Shown: positions 50,497 through 61,348 of the stretch, piece after piece
How positions within the stretch are numbered: position 1 is the first letter of the stretch
Layout of the letters: each line of letters begins with the position of its first letter
Assembly (NCBI GenBank): GCA_964019335.1
Contig: OZ025686.1
Location: 1-64,000 of the forward strand
Length of the DNA stretch: 64,000 nucleotides
Source: Diplonema japonicum
Lineage: Eukaryota > Euglenozoa > Diplonemea > Diplonemida > Diplonemidae
Direction of reading: 5' to 3'
Program-made: the position numbers and the translations under genes
The notes under the pieces: generated by a model
Told to the model about the DNA's origin: nothing
Database searches by the model: none
The model's input: only the letters and a program-made list of their open reading frames with translations

Positions 50497-52953
50497 CTAT
50501 ACACGGTGCCTGTAAGGCTGACTTTTAGACCTATTTGAAGGCGTGCCAAACCTCATGGGCATGGAAACGGGGAGGTAGGGTGGTGGAATAGTATCTGCTG
50601 CTGGTTGGCGGGACCTCGCCCTCGAAGCAGGGCGGCCACTAGGCTGAGATACCGATCGAGGGGGCCTAAGGGGATTTGGGAATTGCGCCGAGCACACCTG
50701 TTGACAACTACTTGATGCAGCCACTCATGTCCTTGGAAACCAGAGGCTGCTGGGAAGCTACTTTGAGACCGGCGAACTTTTCTCTGTTTGGAACGTTGCT
50801 GTGCGTGAAGCTACATACTTCTCCCTTGCTCTTGCTCCGTTTGCGTGTTGTCTTTTTCACGTCTTTGTCTTCCGCGCCCCGTAGTGCCCTCAGAAGTGTT
50901 CTCGCACGCCTATTCTCTTCTCTTCTCTGTTGCGCATTAATTAGAATCTAAGGAATACCTTCAACTCGTAGTCTTCCCTCCTCCTTATACTTTCGTAGGT
51001 CGGGTCTGCGCTGCGCGCGACGAGTGCAGCTGCTTGCGATATCACTTCAAATTCCTGCAGCGGTGTCATAGGTAAGTAAGGAACACAACACATACCTCAT
51101 CTGCGGTGATCCTGCAAGGAGCAGCCAGCAGTATGAAGAGTAGTTTTGCGATGCCTGTAACACGCTCATCGGACCTACGGTGTGGTGCCTGCGACACTTT
51201 CAGCATACCCTAGGCGCAAGTGATTCAAGACGTTGGGAAGCCCACAGCAGGGAATAAGTTGCTGCGGTACACCCTGCAGCTTCCCCGCCTCAGCAGGAAG
51301 CGCACCAAACAAATGGTCGCCGATAACTTCCCTACACACGGAGTCTCCTGACATGCACGCGTTAAGTAGTGCGGGTGTCACCCTGTCTGCTTTGGGCTTT
51401 TGGATATCACTTCCTAGACTACTTGTTAAAGCTCTAGGAGGTGAACCTCTGAGCCTACCTCGGCTTGTCAGCTGTGAAGGAACCACCAAGTCGTTGTCGA
51501 TGGGGACCTCTGGCGGGGTCACGTCACAAGAGTACTGCGAGTGGATGATTTGCGGGTGGGGTTGAGGGGGCTGGAGCTGTGGCTGTGGTTGTGCGCGCGG
51601 TTTCCCGCCAACCTTGCCTCCTTTTGTTCTAAGCGATGAGAGGCTCCTTGACCTGCGAGCTGGGGAGACCCGCTGTGGAGACTGTTTGGATGACCGGCTG
51701 GGAGATGACCTCCTCGGCGACAGACGCTGAGGCGAAGATCTTCTGGGGGACAGACGCCTAGGAGACGAGGAAAGCGAGACGCGCTCCCAATTCGATGTGT
51801 TAGTGGTGGCACCAACCTTGTTGTCAGAGATGACGTATGCATCAGACGGTGATCCCGGCGAGGAGGCACGTATAGATCGCGCTGCCCTCCGTGGCGACTC
51901 CTTCCGCACAACGTTGTCGTCAACGACGACAAGGCTGCTATGCAGGCCGTTGGACTGCAGCTGCCTGCTTTGTTTCGTCTTTGGCGGAACCCACGCTGTC
52001 AATGGCGCGGAGGTGGTGTCGCCCCCAACAGCGTTCAGAACCTCCTGCCACTGGTAGGCTGCAGATGCCACTCGTGGGTGAACTGTTGTGGACGCAGCCT
52101 CTAGCTTGAGAATCTCACCCAGGAGGGACGACTCCTGCGAGGGGTTGTACACATAGTCAGAAGCACTCCAATTCCGCACCACACCGTCAGGTGTGAGGCC
52201 TGACGCGATGGCAAGTTCCACATTATGCGCATCACCCCACTTGAGGTACCGCAACAGGCACTCTGACTGTTGGAAGATATCGTTGACCTTAGGGTCATTG
52301 AAGATGATGGAGCCAGGTCTGAGGGCAGACCTCCTGTTGCATGCTACCTCTTCGAACACTTGCTGCTGGTCGGCTTTGGAAAAGTTGTTGCCTTGCAACT
52401 CGAGTAAAGAGCATGTCGTGTTCTCTCGCAAGCCTTCTAAGATGAAGGACAAACCGGAGTCCCTTCCAGAAGTGTGACTCAGGATGCCGCAGTACTTGCA
52501 CTCGATGTGCGTAAGTCCGACAGCCCACTTGAGGATGAGGCCCAGACCCTGCGCAGTGATGGGATTGTACCGCAGGGAGATGGTGCGGAGCTTGCAACTG
52601 ACGGTATTAAGAGCCCGTGTGATGCTTGGCATAGCAGTGATGCCTATGTGGCAGAAGGAAAAGTCTACGCTGCTGATGGAGTTGCGTGTATGGCGCTTCT
52701 TTGCGATGGCCTCAATCACCATTGCTGCTGTCTCGCTGCCCAGCCGGCAGTACGATAGGTCAAGCGCCTTAAGGTACTTGCTCTGCACAAGGAGCTGCAG
52801 GTTCTCCTGGCAGTCCCTCCCCATGACATGCCCACGCAGCGATAGCTTCTCCTTCTTATTCAACCTGGTGCTCAGGGAGTACAGGTCCCGGCTCGACAGC
52901 TGCCTTGGGTACAGCGGGTCACATTCCAACAGGATCGCCCTCTCGCTTTCCAT
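50497..52953 (-). CDS. Leucine-rich repeat protein with SR/Pro-rich region
   Basis: Exons 51209-52953, 51096-51174, 50959-51054, 50819-50926 and 50497-50697, about 742 residues. Residues about 20-230 hold RI-type leucine-rich repeats (KEKLSLRGHVM, LKALDLSYCRLGSETAAMVI, SSVDFSFCHIGITAMPSI, LRTISLRYNPITAQGL, CSLLELQGNNFSKADQ). A middle domain is followed by Ser/Arg/Pro repeats (SPRRLSPRRSSPQRLSPRR), a segment GIAKLLFILLAAP, charged helix RREDYELKRREENRR and a Pro/Arg/Ser tail. The last intron (124 nt) stays open if retained and would end the protein at a stop at 50708-50710, giving an alternative C-terminus. The ATG at 52953 was preferred over the open codons upstream because an acceptor lies 14 bases before it. 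Confidence 0.7.
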
Positions 52954-54107
52954 GACACCCCTCCCTCCTTGAGTAAGAGTAGAATTGAGAAGCTGGTTTG
53001 AAAAAGTAAAAAGAAAGTAATAAGAGTAACTGGGCATTTTAAAAAGGGTTAGAGCGCTTTTTCTTTCCTTCTTTTTCTTTCTTCTTTTTTATTCCCTTTT
53101 TTTTTCTCAAAGGGGCAGCAAGACCTTTGGGGGTCTAGGTGCGTAACGACACCTCCCCTTAAGCGAGTCATTTCAGGGAAGTTTGTGTCAGGGTGACGGT
53201 GCTCGGCGGAGAAACAACCCCCTACCCTACCGCGAGGAAACGGGGACCAGGCACGCCATGTCTGAGAGGTGCCGCACAGGTTAGAACCCACTCCAATGTG
53301 TCGTTTGACAACAAACACCCCACCCCTTGTACTTATGGTGCACTTGGAGCGTTGTTCGACTGTCACCTTGCGTTAAAAGAACGATTTTTTTTTTTTTTTT
53401 TTTTTTTTTAATGGACTATAAAAAGAAACGAAACAAAAAAATAAAATAGAACACACAAACACGCATAAAATGAAAGGAGCAGCACAGCACAATCGAAGAC
53501 AATTATGCTAGTATGATTCCCTTTCATGGCTGGTAGGGTCCAAGTGACTTCCTCTGTTTGACAAAAGAACAACTGAGAACATTCTCGCTTGGAGGGAGAG
53601 AGGGAGATATGTCAACTAGAGGCAAAAGAACACAAAATGAAAGAAAGAATATGAATTAAAGGAAGTCTTTGTGAGACGCCCCCTTGTTCTCATCTTCTAA
53701 AGAAAAATAAACTAGACCATTGAAGCAAAGGAAAGAAATGGTGAATAGTGAGAAAGGTGACGCAACCTAGATAGGTTGCCTATGTCATTCCCTCTATTGC
53801 ACACACCCTTTATAGTGCCCTGTGTTCCACGGCCATCCTTCCTCTCCCTAGCAAAAACAAACAGAAACAAAAAAGGTTTTTTTTTTTTTTTCTTTTTTTT
53901 TTTCTTTTTTTTATTTGCTGGGACTAGTAGAAAGGTTCTGTTTAATATCCTTTGTTTCAACTCATGGGAATTTGCACCCAGACCACATAACCCACACCCA
54001 GACCGATTAGCCCCAAATGGGCAAGTATACTACACCAATTTATTTTCTCTTTTTTACCCCCTCTTATGTTTTTTTTTTTCTTTCTTTTTTTTTTCCTTCC
54101 ATTTTCT
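52954..54107. other. Spacer with T-runs, no gene recognised
   Basis: About 1.15 kb containing poly-T/poly-A tracts (53385-53410, 53877-53911) and no frame that looks coding. It marks a boundary between the LRR-coiled-coil-threonine lyase run and the unknown gene at 54108-54731. Confidence 0.5.
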
Positions 54108-54731
54108 TTATTCGTAGATTTCTGGTTCACAGCGAGGATGTCCCAAGGTGCTGAGGTACACGTCTTCCCCGCTATCCAAGGTCATGGCAAAGGAGTCCAG
54201 TATGGGGTCCTTGAAATCAGTGATATCGGCGACGGTGGAAGAGGTCATGCCTGGTACATTTACGGTAATGACGCGGATGAACTCGCTGCACCCGGATGAC
54301 TTATTTTCATTATCCACAAGCTCGCAGCCCGAGTCGTAGCAACTCACCACACCAGAGTAATCCCATAGGTGTTTCACTGCCCTCTTCGCGTCATCAAGTG
54401 TGACAACCCCACCGAGCGTTCCGTGGATATGGAGCAGCACTGTGTGACTCGTAATGACCATGTCGATGGGTCTTGCGGGGCACAGACTCATCATTTGTAC
54501 TCTTCCAAGAAGCAGTTTTCGCAGCTTCGATTCTTGACCCTCCGGGCACCAAACCACCATATCTTTGAGCCCCATTGACATGTACTTCACTGAGTGCAGG
54601 TTGACATCATAGGTCTCGTACCCGTTCTCGGCAAGCTCGCGCACAGTCAAATTCGCTTTGCATCCCAAAAGGACCGCCCACATGCGCTGGGATAGTGTAA
54701 CAGTCTCAACGTCGTTGGTAGCGCGCGTCAT
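54108..54731 (-). CDS. Unknown protein, 207 residues
   Basis: ATG 54731, intronless. A mixed alpha/beta sequence without low complexity: VTLSQRMWAVLLGCKANL, ENGYETYDVNLHSVKYMSM, KDMVVWCPEGQESKLRKLLL, then IDMVITSHTVLLHIHG, DDAKRAVKHLWDYSGVVSCY and FIRVITVNVPGM. The C-terminus is acidic with DSFAMTLDSGEDVYLSTLG. No signal, membrane segment or known motif. No acceptor is evident right before the ATG, and the upstream sequence is A/T-rich, so a longer N-terminus through another exon is possible. Confidence 0.65.
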   Translation of the reverse strand: MTRATNDVETVTLSQRMWAVLLGCKANLTVRELAENGYETYDVNLHSVKYMSMGLKDMVVWCPEGQESKLRKLLLGRVQMMSLCPARPIDMVITSHTVLLHIHGTLGGVVTLDDAKRAVKHLWDYSGVVSCYDSGCELVDNENKSSGCSEFIRVITVNVPGMTSSTVADITDFKDPILDSFAMTLDSGEDVYLSTLGHPRCEPEIYE

Positions 54732-55081
54732 TTGTTCGAAGGAAAAAAAAAAAAGTGTATGAAGGGGGAATACTGTAACGGTGAAAAAAATGTCATGGTT
54801 TTCGTCAGTCCGGCTGACGACCCTTGGCAACATTTCCCCAAAGAGGAGATGAGCGCTGTTCACACCGAAAAATGAAGGCCAAAAAAGAAGAACCCGCTTA
54901 TGCAAAAGGGGAGAGGTTATACCAGCAGCAGATATCTAAATCCCAGTACCCTACCCTTGGACCTGTCGCAGAAAAAAGAAAAAAAAAAAAGAGGTTCACA
55001 AGGGGTGGTGCAAAAATGTTGTATAAATTTGAGGTGTCGATTCTTTTTTTTTTTCCCCTCTGTTGCCCTGTCGAATAAATG

Positions 55082-56718
55082 TTTTAAATGTGACATTGTG
55101 TAATGCATGAACGGAAGTCAGTGGGCTGTGTGGGTTAATAAATGAAGAAGAAGAAGAAAAAAAAAATACACACCTTGGACACAGGGTGCGGGACGATGAC
55201 GGGTGCAGGCTTGGGCTTTGGCGCTGGTTTAGGCGCTAAGGACGGGCAGTTGTGCCAGTTGGCGAGGGCGTTCTGAGGGGAATTGTTGAAAAAAAAAAAA
55301 AACTCGATCTATTTTTGCGGTGCCCTGGTTGGTGCCCACCGTGGACGGGGGATCCTACACGTGCCTGTCACCATTCTGCGGTTGCATCCTGGTGCCGGCC
55401 GTCGGGGTTTGCCTGTCCGTCATGGACGGCATCTGCGCTAAGAACATCGGTCGCAGTCCCTCCAAATAGGGGGCTGTTTGGGTTGACGAGAACAGGGGTC
55501 TCTTGTCGTAGCCATGCATCGCTGGTGCGCCCAGGTTTCTCAGGGAGTGTACTCTGGTCATCCTTCTTGCCGGGAAGCCGCTTTTGTTGCCCTTTGCCGC
55601 ACATGCTTGCACTCTATTGAGGATGTACCGCAGACGTGCGGCTTTTCTCTCCAACAGACTGCTCTCCCCATGTTCCCCGTATAAGGATATACCGGTCGTC
55701 ATCTCAAAATCAATTGCCAGCTCCATCGTGGTGATTGACGTCTTCTTCGATCCTAGGTACCACCTCAGACCTTGCAGCCAGGGTAGCACATGTTTCAACT
55801 GCTTTTTCAGTATCTCACCCGTTGCTCCGTGCGCAACAAGCATCTCCTCCGTCGGTACCGGGCATCTTGTTCCGGTCGTCGTCTCTTTCCAAGGATATGG
55901 TCTTATAACATGCACCGTCCTCTCCGCTGCTCTACTGTCACGCAACGCCACCACTCGCACCAGGTAGCTCTGCACCAGTCGCGCTTGTTTCTGCACTTCC
56001 GCTCCCGTTCCTCTCACCACTACACCGTGTAGCGCCGTTGCTTTCGGCAGCCCTTCTCTTTTGACCTCCGCGTACACACTTTCCTGCTGCGCTTGTCTCG
56101 CAGGGGCACACTCCCACAGCGCGTGCTCTGTGATCTGCTCCGTCGTCTCCGCCTGGTGGTCGCAGACATCACATGTGAGCAGGTCTTCAGACGGCTCAGC
56201 GTACGTCGCTCCGTATAGGCATGCTGGCAGCACCGTGCCGAGTAACATTTCCGTCTTGTTATGAAACGTGAGTGGTAGCGCGCCGAGTCGCGCAAGTTCG
56301 TCTTCCGCCGATTTTGTCTTCGTGAGTCGGTGTTTCCCGTCTGTGCATAGCATTACACCCAACGACTTCACCTCTTGTTTGACCTTGAAGGACATGTCAG
56401 AGCATTCTAACTTCTCCTCTAGTTCATCCGTTTTTGTGGTGAACGCATGTGATTTGTCCACATTTAGTAGCATGCCCGTTGCGTTACAGAACTCCACCGT
56501 TTTTTCTGCTGCAGCTTTGAGGGCCTTCCTGAGAATTGCGAGCAAGTAGGCATCATCGGCGTATGATAAGGACCATGCCCCCGGCACTTCAACTGTCACA
56601 CACCTCACCATCACCGACACCATCGCGTTCACCAAAAAAAAAAAAACAAAAAAAACATACCAAAGCGACCTTCACATCCCCAACGGATGATGCGTCGAGA
56701 CAGGTTTGGATGGGCATG
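55082..56718 (-). CDS. Possible small gene split by a LINE-bearing intron
   Basis: Tentative exons: 56662-56718 (MPIQTCLDASSVGDVKVAL), 55173-55271 (NALANWHNCPSL then a Pro/Lys-rich run) and 55082-55125 (PTDFRSCITQCHI then stop). All joins are phase-0, with donors GTATG and GTGTG and acceptors CCCCTCAG and CCACACAG. The first intron of 1.4 kb contains the truncated LINE at 55290-56640. No family is recognised, and the short exons could be chance. Confidence 0.3.
55290..56640 (-). mobile_element. 5'-truncated LINE remnant
   Basis: A GC-rich block between T-runs (minus strand) that encodes the C-terminal part of a LINE reverse transcriptase. The 5' edge falls within the reverse transcriptase a few residues before SYADDAYLL and abuts a T-tract, as expected of 5' truncation. 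On the coding strand the 3' edge is followed by a T-run (AGATCGAG then T14) rather than a poly-A. Confidence 0.7.
55355..56635 (-). pseudogene. Reverse transcriptase C-terminal fragment
   Basis: An open frame of 426 codons with no internal stop. It contains the RT catalytic motif WSLSYADDAYLL, a KSLGVMLCTDG motif typical of the LINE thumb region, and a C-x2-C...H...C knuckle (CDVCDHQAETTEQITEHALWEC) common downstream of LINE RTs. It lacks the fingers and palm motifs before YADD and therefore is not functional. It is not closely related to the YLDD-type RT at the start of the window. Confidence 0.75.
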
Positions 56719-56875
56719 TTCTTTTTTTCCTCTTTTTTTTTTTTTTTAGTGTATAAAAAACAACAAAATGTGTAGCTGTTAAAAATTTTTTTCTTTAAAA
56801 ATTTCCCAACAAAAAAAAAAAAGCACTTTTAAATAAATTCACACACACTCACACACCCCCTTCCACCCTTATTCC

Positions 56876-57057
56876 TTATTCCTTTGCGTTGATTTTGATT
56901 TCGACTGGCCGTTCCAGATACACGTAAACCCTCATGAAGTCCGGGTGTTTCCACCTCCTACCAAACCCATCCATAAACCGCTCACCCCTTCGGTACTGCA
57001 GATTAATCTCTTTAATGGTATCAATTTTATAAACGTTTTGGAGGTACAGCTGTGAGG

Positions 57058-57088
<31 letters not shown>

Positions 57089-57420
57089 CCCCCTGAAAAA
57101 CTTACCTCAATTTCAGATTCGGAGAGCTTTGGTGAGGCTCTGAAGACTACAAGAGTGGTAGGGTGCAGCACGCTGTGGATTTCCAAAGTGAGGTCAAAAT
57201 CAGGAAAATTGAAGTCCAAATCAGTTTTTTTCCCAGCTTTGCTCTGCCGCAGGGCGCTTGGCTCAGGGTCATAGTCCTTTGCTACCTTCCACTGAAGAGG
57301 TGCAGTATTCGTGACAGGCTGGTTGTACCTGTCACCCATGTTGATGTTTGCAGGCTGCCATGACGCAGGGTAGCCTACTTGCCGTCTTGCACACCGCACC
57401 GCACTTCTTCCTGCCAACAT
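56876..57420 (-). CDS. MRPL23: Mitochondrial large-subunit ribosomal protein uL23m
   Basis: Exons 57106-57420 and 56876-57049, about 162 residues; the 56-nt intron contains a run of about 28 T (plus strand). The N-terminus MLAGRSAVRCARRQVGYP is a basic mitochondrial presequence. The core follows the uL23 pattern: FPDFDLTLEIHSV, TTLVVFRASPKLSESEIE, then YLQNVYKIDTIKEINLQYR and HPDFMRVYVYLERPVEI, an arrangement typical of uL23m. It lines the exit tunnel of the mitoribosome. The donor GTAAGT is a departure from the usual GTATG. Confidence 0.75.
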
Positions 57421-58323
57421 TTTTTTTTTCCTCTTTTTTTTTTGAGATTGAAAAAAAAACTTTTGTAAAATGGGAAACAATAAAACAACAATACTTAAAT
57501 CACTGAACTGCCCCCCCCCCCCCCCCCCCAAAAAAAAACAAATAATTTTCTCCTTTAGCGCAACAATCAATCGAACCTTAACTTTTAAGAACCATGGACG
57601 GGGAAGGGGGGGGGAAGGGTGGGTTTATATTAAGAATAAAAAAGGGGGGGAGGAGGGGGTGATATTTTCTCGCTCTTTTTTTTTCTTCTTTTTTCTTTTT
57701 TGAGAAATAATATTTTCTCTTCTCCCTCCACCTTCTTTTTCTTTCCTCATTGCTTCTTCCTCAAGGAGGAGCAAAAAAAAAGAAGAATAGCTGCCTCAAG
57801 GGTTTTGCCTGCCCAAGCTCAGTATCGGAGTTATAGCCACCAAGGATAAGGGTTTGCAGGCAATATGAGAAAAAAACTCTTTTCTTTTCAATTTCTTTTG
57901 GAAGAAAAGGGAAAGAAGAACGGGGGAGGGTAAAAAAAAAAAAAAAAGAAAAATACAAAAGGGAAAGAGGGAAATAGATAAGCAAGGGATCAAAAAAGAC
58001 AAATTAAAGCAGCTACAAAAAAGGGTGATGGTGCCGAAAGTGCTTTTTTAATTTTTTCTTTTTTTTTATTTTTTTTCTTCTTCTTCTTGTTGGTCATCGT
58101 CACAGGTTGGCTAACGTCAAAATGGTAAAAGGAATGAGATTCTGCAGCTTAAAAAGGGGAAACATAAACTTTTTTTTAAAAACTATTATTTTCGTTCTTT
58201 TTTTTTTATTCCGTCCGAATTTTTTACAGACTTTCAATCGAGCCTGCACCACACGCACACACACACAAAATGCTCCAGTTGACATTTTTTTTAATAAAAA
58301 ATTCGTTTTTTATTCTCTTGCAT
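57421..58323. other. Spacer with C-, A- and T-runs
   Basis: About 900 nt between uL23m and the SHMT stop. Includes a C-run followed by an A-run at 57511-57538, polypurine and poly-A tracts (57930-57945), and an A/T-rich segment with no coding potential. Confidence 0.5.
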
Positions 58324-59544
58324 CTAGTTCTTGTACTTCATGGTCTCGAGGGAGAACCCGGGCATGGGCCACTTCTTGGCGAAGGCCTCGACCTCTTCGC
58401 GGAGGGTGACGATGTCCTTGGAGGCGTTGAGGGCGGGGAGGAAGTCGGTGAGCTTCTTCCCGACCTTGCCCTGGAGGGCGAGGCAGATGTTGGCGGCCTT
58501 CTCGTAGAAGGCGACGACGGTCTCCATGTCGGCCTCCACCATCCCACGGGTGGTGAGGGCGCCTGCCCCGATACGGATGCCGCCGGGGTTCAGGGCGGAG
58601 GTGTCGGTCGACACCGTGTTCTTGTTCACAGAGATGGACACGAGCTCCAGGGCGCGCTCCATCTTCGCCCCGGACAGGCCGAGGGGCTTCAGGTTCCACA
58701 CCACCAAGTGGTTCTCCGTCCCGTCCGTCGTGAGCTTCCACCCCCTCTTCTTGCAGCTGTCCGCGAAGGCGACCATGTTCGCCCTCACCTGCTTCGAGTA
58801 GGCCTTGAACTCCTCCGTCATCACCTCCAGCATCTGCGTCCCGACAGCCGCGATCTGGTGCTCGTGGGGACCCCCCTGGAGACCGGGGAAGACCGCCATG
58901 TTGATCTTGTCCGTCCAGCCCGTCTGCGACCCATCCTTCCTGTGCGTCTTCCTGAAGAAGATCATCCCGGAGCGGGGACCCCTCAGAGACTTGTGCGTCG
59001 TCGTCGTCACCACATCCGCCCACTTGAACGGGGACTCCGCCTCCCCGGTCGCCACCAGCCCGCTGATGTGCGCCATGTCCATCATCAGAAGAGCCCCCAC
59101 CTCGTCCGCGATCTCTCTGAAGGTCTGGTACGGCCATTCACGGGGGTAGGCAGACCCTCCCATGATCAGGATCTTCGGGCGGAACACCTTCGCCATGCGA
59201 CGAAGCTCGTCCGTGTCCAAGTACCCGTCCTCCTTCACCCTGTAGGGGAGGGACTCGAAGTAGATCGACGTCGCAGAGATCTTCTTCTTTGCTGTGTAGT
59301 ACCCGTGCGTCAAGTGCCCACCACTCGGGAGGTCCAGACCCATGATGCGGTCGTGCGGCTGCAGGAGACCGGTGTACACTGCGAAGTTAGCGGACGACCT
59401 GAAGGTTTTTTTTTTTTTTTTTTTCTTTTTTTTTCTTTTTTGGAGGGAGGGAATACCCAGAGTAGGGCTGCACGTTCACATTCCAGTCATCGGTGTTGCA
59501 CCCGAAGGCCTGGAGGCACCTGTCCTTGGCCAGCTGCTCAACCT

Positions 59545-59578
<34 letters not shown>

Positions 59579-59913
59579 TTGTTTTTTCTTTTCTTTTTTT
59601 TTTCTCTTCTTCTTTTATTATATCTCTTCTTTCCCTCACACCTGGTCGATGATCTCGTTACCACCGTAGTACCTGTTCCCCACCTCACCCTCCGAGTACT
59701 TGTTCGTGAGGCACGACCCCATGCACTCCATCACGGCGGTCGAGGTCAGGTTCTCAGAGGCAATCTGTGTGTGTTGTGGTGTCTCTTCGTCATTCTTGTC
59801 GAACTCCATACCATCTCAAGACCGGCCCACTGCCTCCTCTTCTCCTGCTCGATGAGGTCCCACATCTTCTCATCGTGGTCCTTCAGAGGAACGCTGCCCT
59901 GGCACTTTGCCAT
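58324..59913 (-). CDS. SHMT: Serine hydroxymethyltransferase
   Basis: Exons 59812-59913, 59642-59764, 59457-59542 and 58324-59398, about 461 residues. The introns are 47, 99 and 58 nt; two are packed with poly-A on the coding strand. Motifs in order: [44 protein letters not shown] across an exon junction, [20 protein letters not shown] and [16 protein letters not shown] (PLP Lys). It interconverts serine and glycine with transfer of the one-carbon unit to tetrahydrofolate. No targeting sequence is evident before the domain, so the cytosol is likely. Coding sequence is strongly G/C-ending, suggesting high expression. Confidence 0.95.
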
Positions 59914-60842
59914 TGTTGATTTTTTGTTTTGTTTTTTTGTTGTCGGTAGGCTGAAGTGAATGCTGAGCGTGGCATGCAAAGAAAACCAGAAAAAGAGAAG
60001 GAAAAAAAAAAAAAAAAAAAGAAGGAAAAAGAAGAAGAAGAAGGAGAAAGAAAGAAGGAAAAAAGCAATCGATCATAAGCTAGTTCTTTTTTTTTTTTTT
60101 TTTTTCGCACCTTCCCCTCCGGTCCTCAAAGGGCGGGTATATGCAGCAGCTTCGCATGAGGACCATGCAGAGCCGCCGCGTGCCACCCGCCCATCGTGGC
60201 CGGGCATGAGGGGAAGGCGCACCGTCACGCGTAGACAAAGAACATACAAGGACACCATGTGTGCACATCGTGTCCAAAGGTGCTACGTGCATCTAATGAA
60301 CGCGCAAAGGTCGCCTTTAAAGGCAACAGAAAGAGAGAACAAAAAGGGGTATGAGGGTAAGATGGGATTCTTTTAAAAATAAAGCCTGTTGGAGGAATTA
60401 AAAGAGCGGACAGTGGGGGAAGAACCTGCCTTGGCAGCCATCATCCCTCAGCACCTTTGGTGGCGTCTCAAGAATAAAACAGCGCTGCTGGCAAGAAAAC
60501 TTCCGGTGGGCGGCCCTGTCTTCATTTTGAAGGAGAGAATAAAAAATAAAAAAAAGAAAAGAAACGAAATACAAAAAAAAAAAGCCCTCAGATCTGAAGA
60601 TCTGAAGGGCAGTATTTCTCACTTTCTTTTTCGTTTTCTTTTTTTCTTCTTCTTCCCCCTCCTTCTCTTAATAGTTTTGTGGAAACGAATACTGATACTG
60701 ATTTTTTTTTTTTTTTTTCAAATTCTTCTTTCTTTTCTTTTTTTTTTTTTCCCTTTTTCTTTTACTTTATTTCTTCGTTGGGACGCATGCCGGAAAAGCT
60801 AGTACCGACATACAGAGAATTACAAAGAACATGCCATGAACC
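59914..60842. other. Spacer rich in purine and pyrimidine tracts
   Basis: About 930 nt with A/G-rich and T-rich runs at 60001-60065, 60087-60105 and 60700-60750 and a less repetitive middle (60110-60350) that has no assignable gene. It includes a short palindrome, agatctgaagatct, near 60591. Confidence 0.5.
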
Positions 60843-61265
60843 TTATAGCATGAGCTCGCCTTTGTTGAATCGGATGATGTAAGTGATGATAGTGTTTGCC
60901 ATTTCTGGGTCAGCTGAGTACCAGTAGTCGAGGTTCTTCAGAAGAGAAGTCGAGAATAGGTCTGTCCTCGGGAGTGAGGCCACTGTGCCGTCAGGGAGCG
61001 CCACTTCGAGCATCTCCTGTGTGGCCGCCACCACGGTGACCAGGGAAGGCGCACACATGCTGTCATCAGCGCGGCACCTCATCTGCACTGCCTCACCGTC
61101 GCCTAGGAATTGCGCAGATTTCAGGTAGCTCTTCGCCAGCCTCCTTGCAAGGTTATCCTTCATGTCCACCTCACTTCTACTGTTTGCATGCACAGCAGTG
61201 GTCCCCTGCATAGCATTGAACCCTGCCACCCCCGCCAACCCCGCAAACAAACGACGTGCAAACAT
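60843..61265 (-). CDS. Unknown probable mitochondrial protein, 140 residues
   Basis: ATG 61265. The N-terminus MFARRLFAGLAGVAGFNAM is a strong mitochondrial targeting signal. The rest includes helix DMKDNLARRLAKSYLKSAQ, a beta segment with VTVVAATQEMLEVALPDGT, and a C-terminal helix NTIITYIIRFNKGELML. No family is recognised. It is 83 nt downstream of the next gene in the same direction. Confidence 0.65.
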   Translation of the reverse strand: MFARRLFAGLAGVAGFNAMQGTTAVHANSRSEVDMKDNLARRLAKSYLKSAQFLGDGEAVQMRCRADDSMCAPSLVTVVAATQEMLEVALPDGTVASLPRTDLFSTSLLKNLDYWYSADPEMANTIITYIIRFNKGELML

Positions 61266-61348
61266 TGTGATTGAGATCAACCTTTTTTTTTTTCCCTCTT
61301 GCAAATTTAAAAAAATTAAAAAAAAAAAAAAAAGAAACGCTACAAGTT

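Noticed and set aside
58270-59652. Long open frame on the plus strand opposite SHMT
   Set aside because: It is the antisense shadow of a G/C-ending coding region; composition is His/Arg/Leu-rich and no domain appears. The SHMT frame with its motifs and splice sites explains the sequence.
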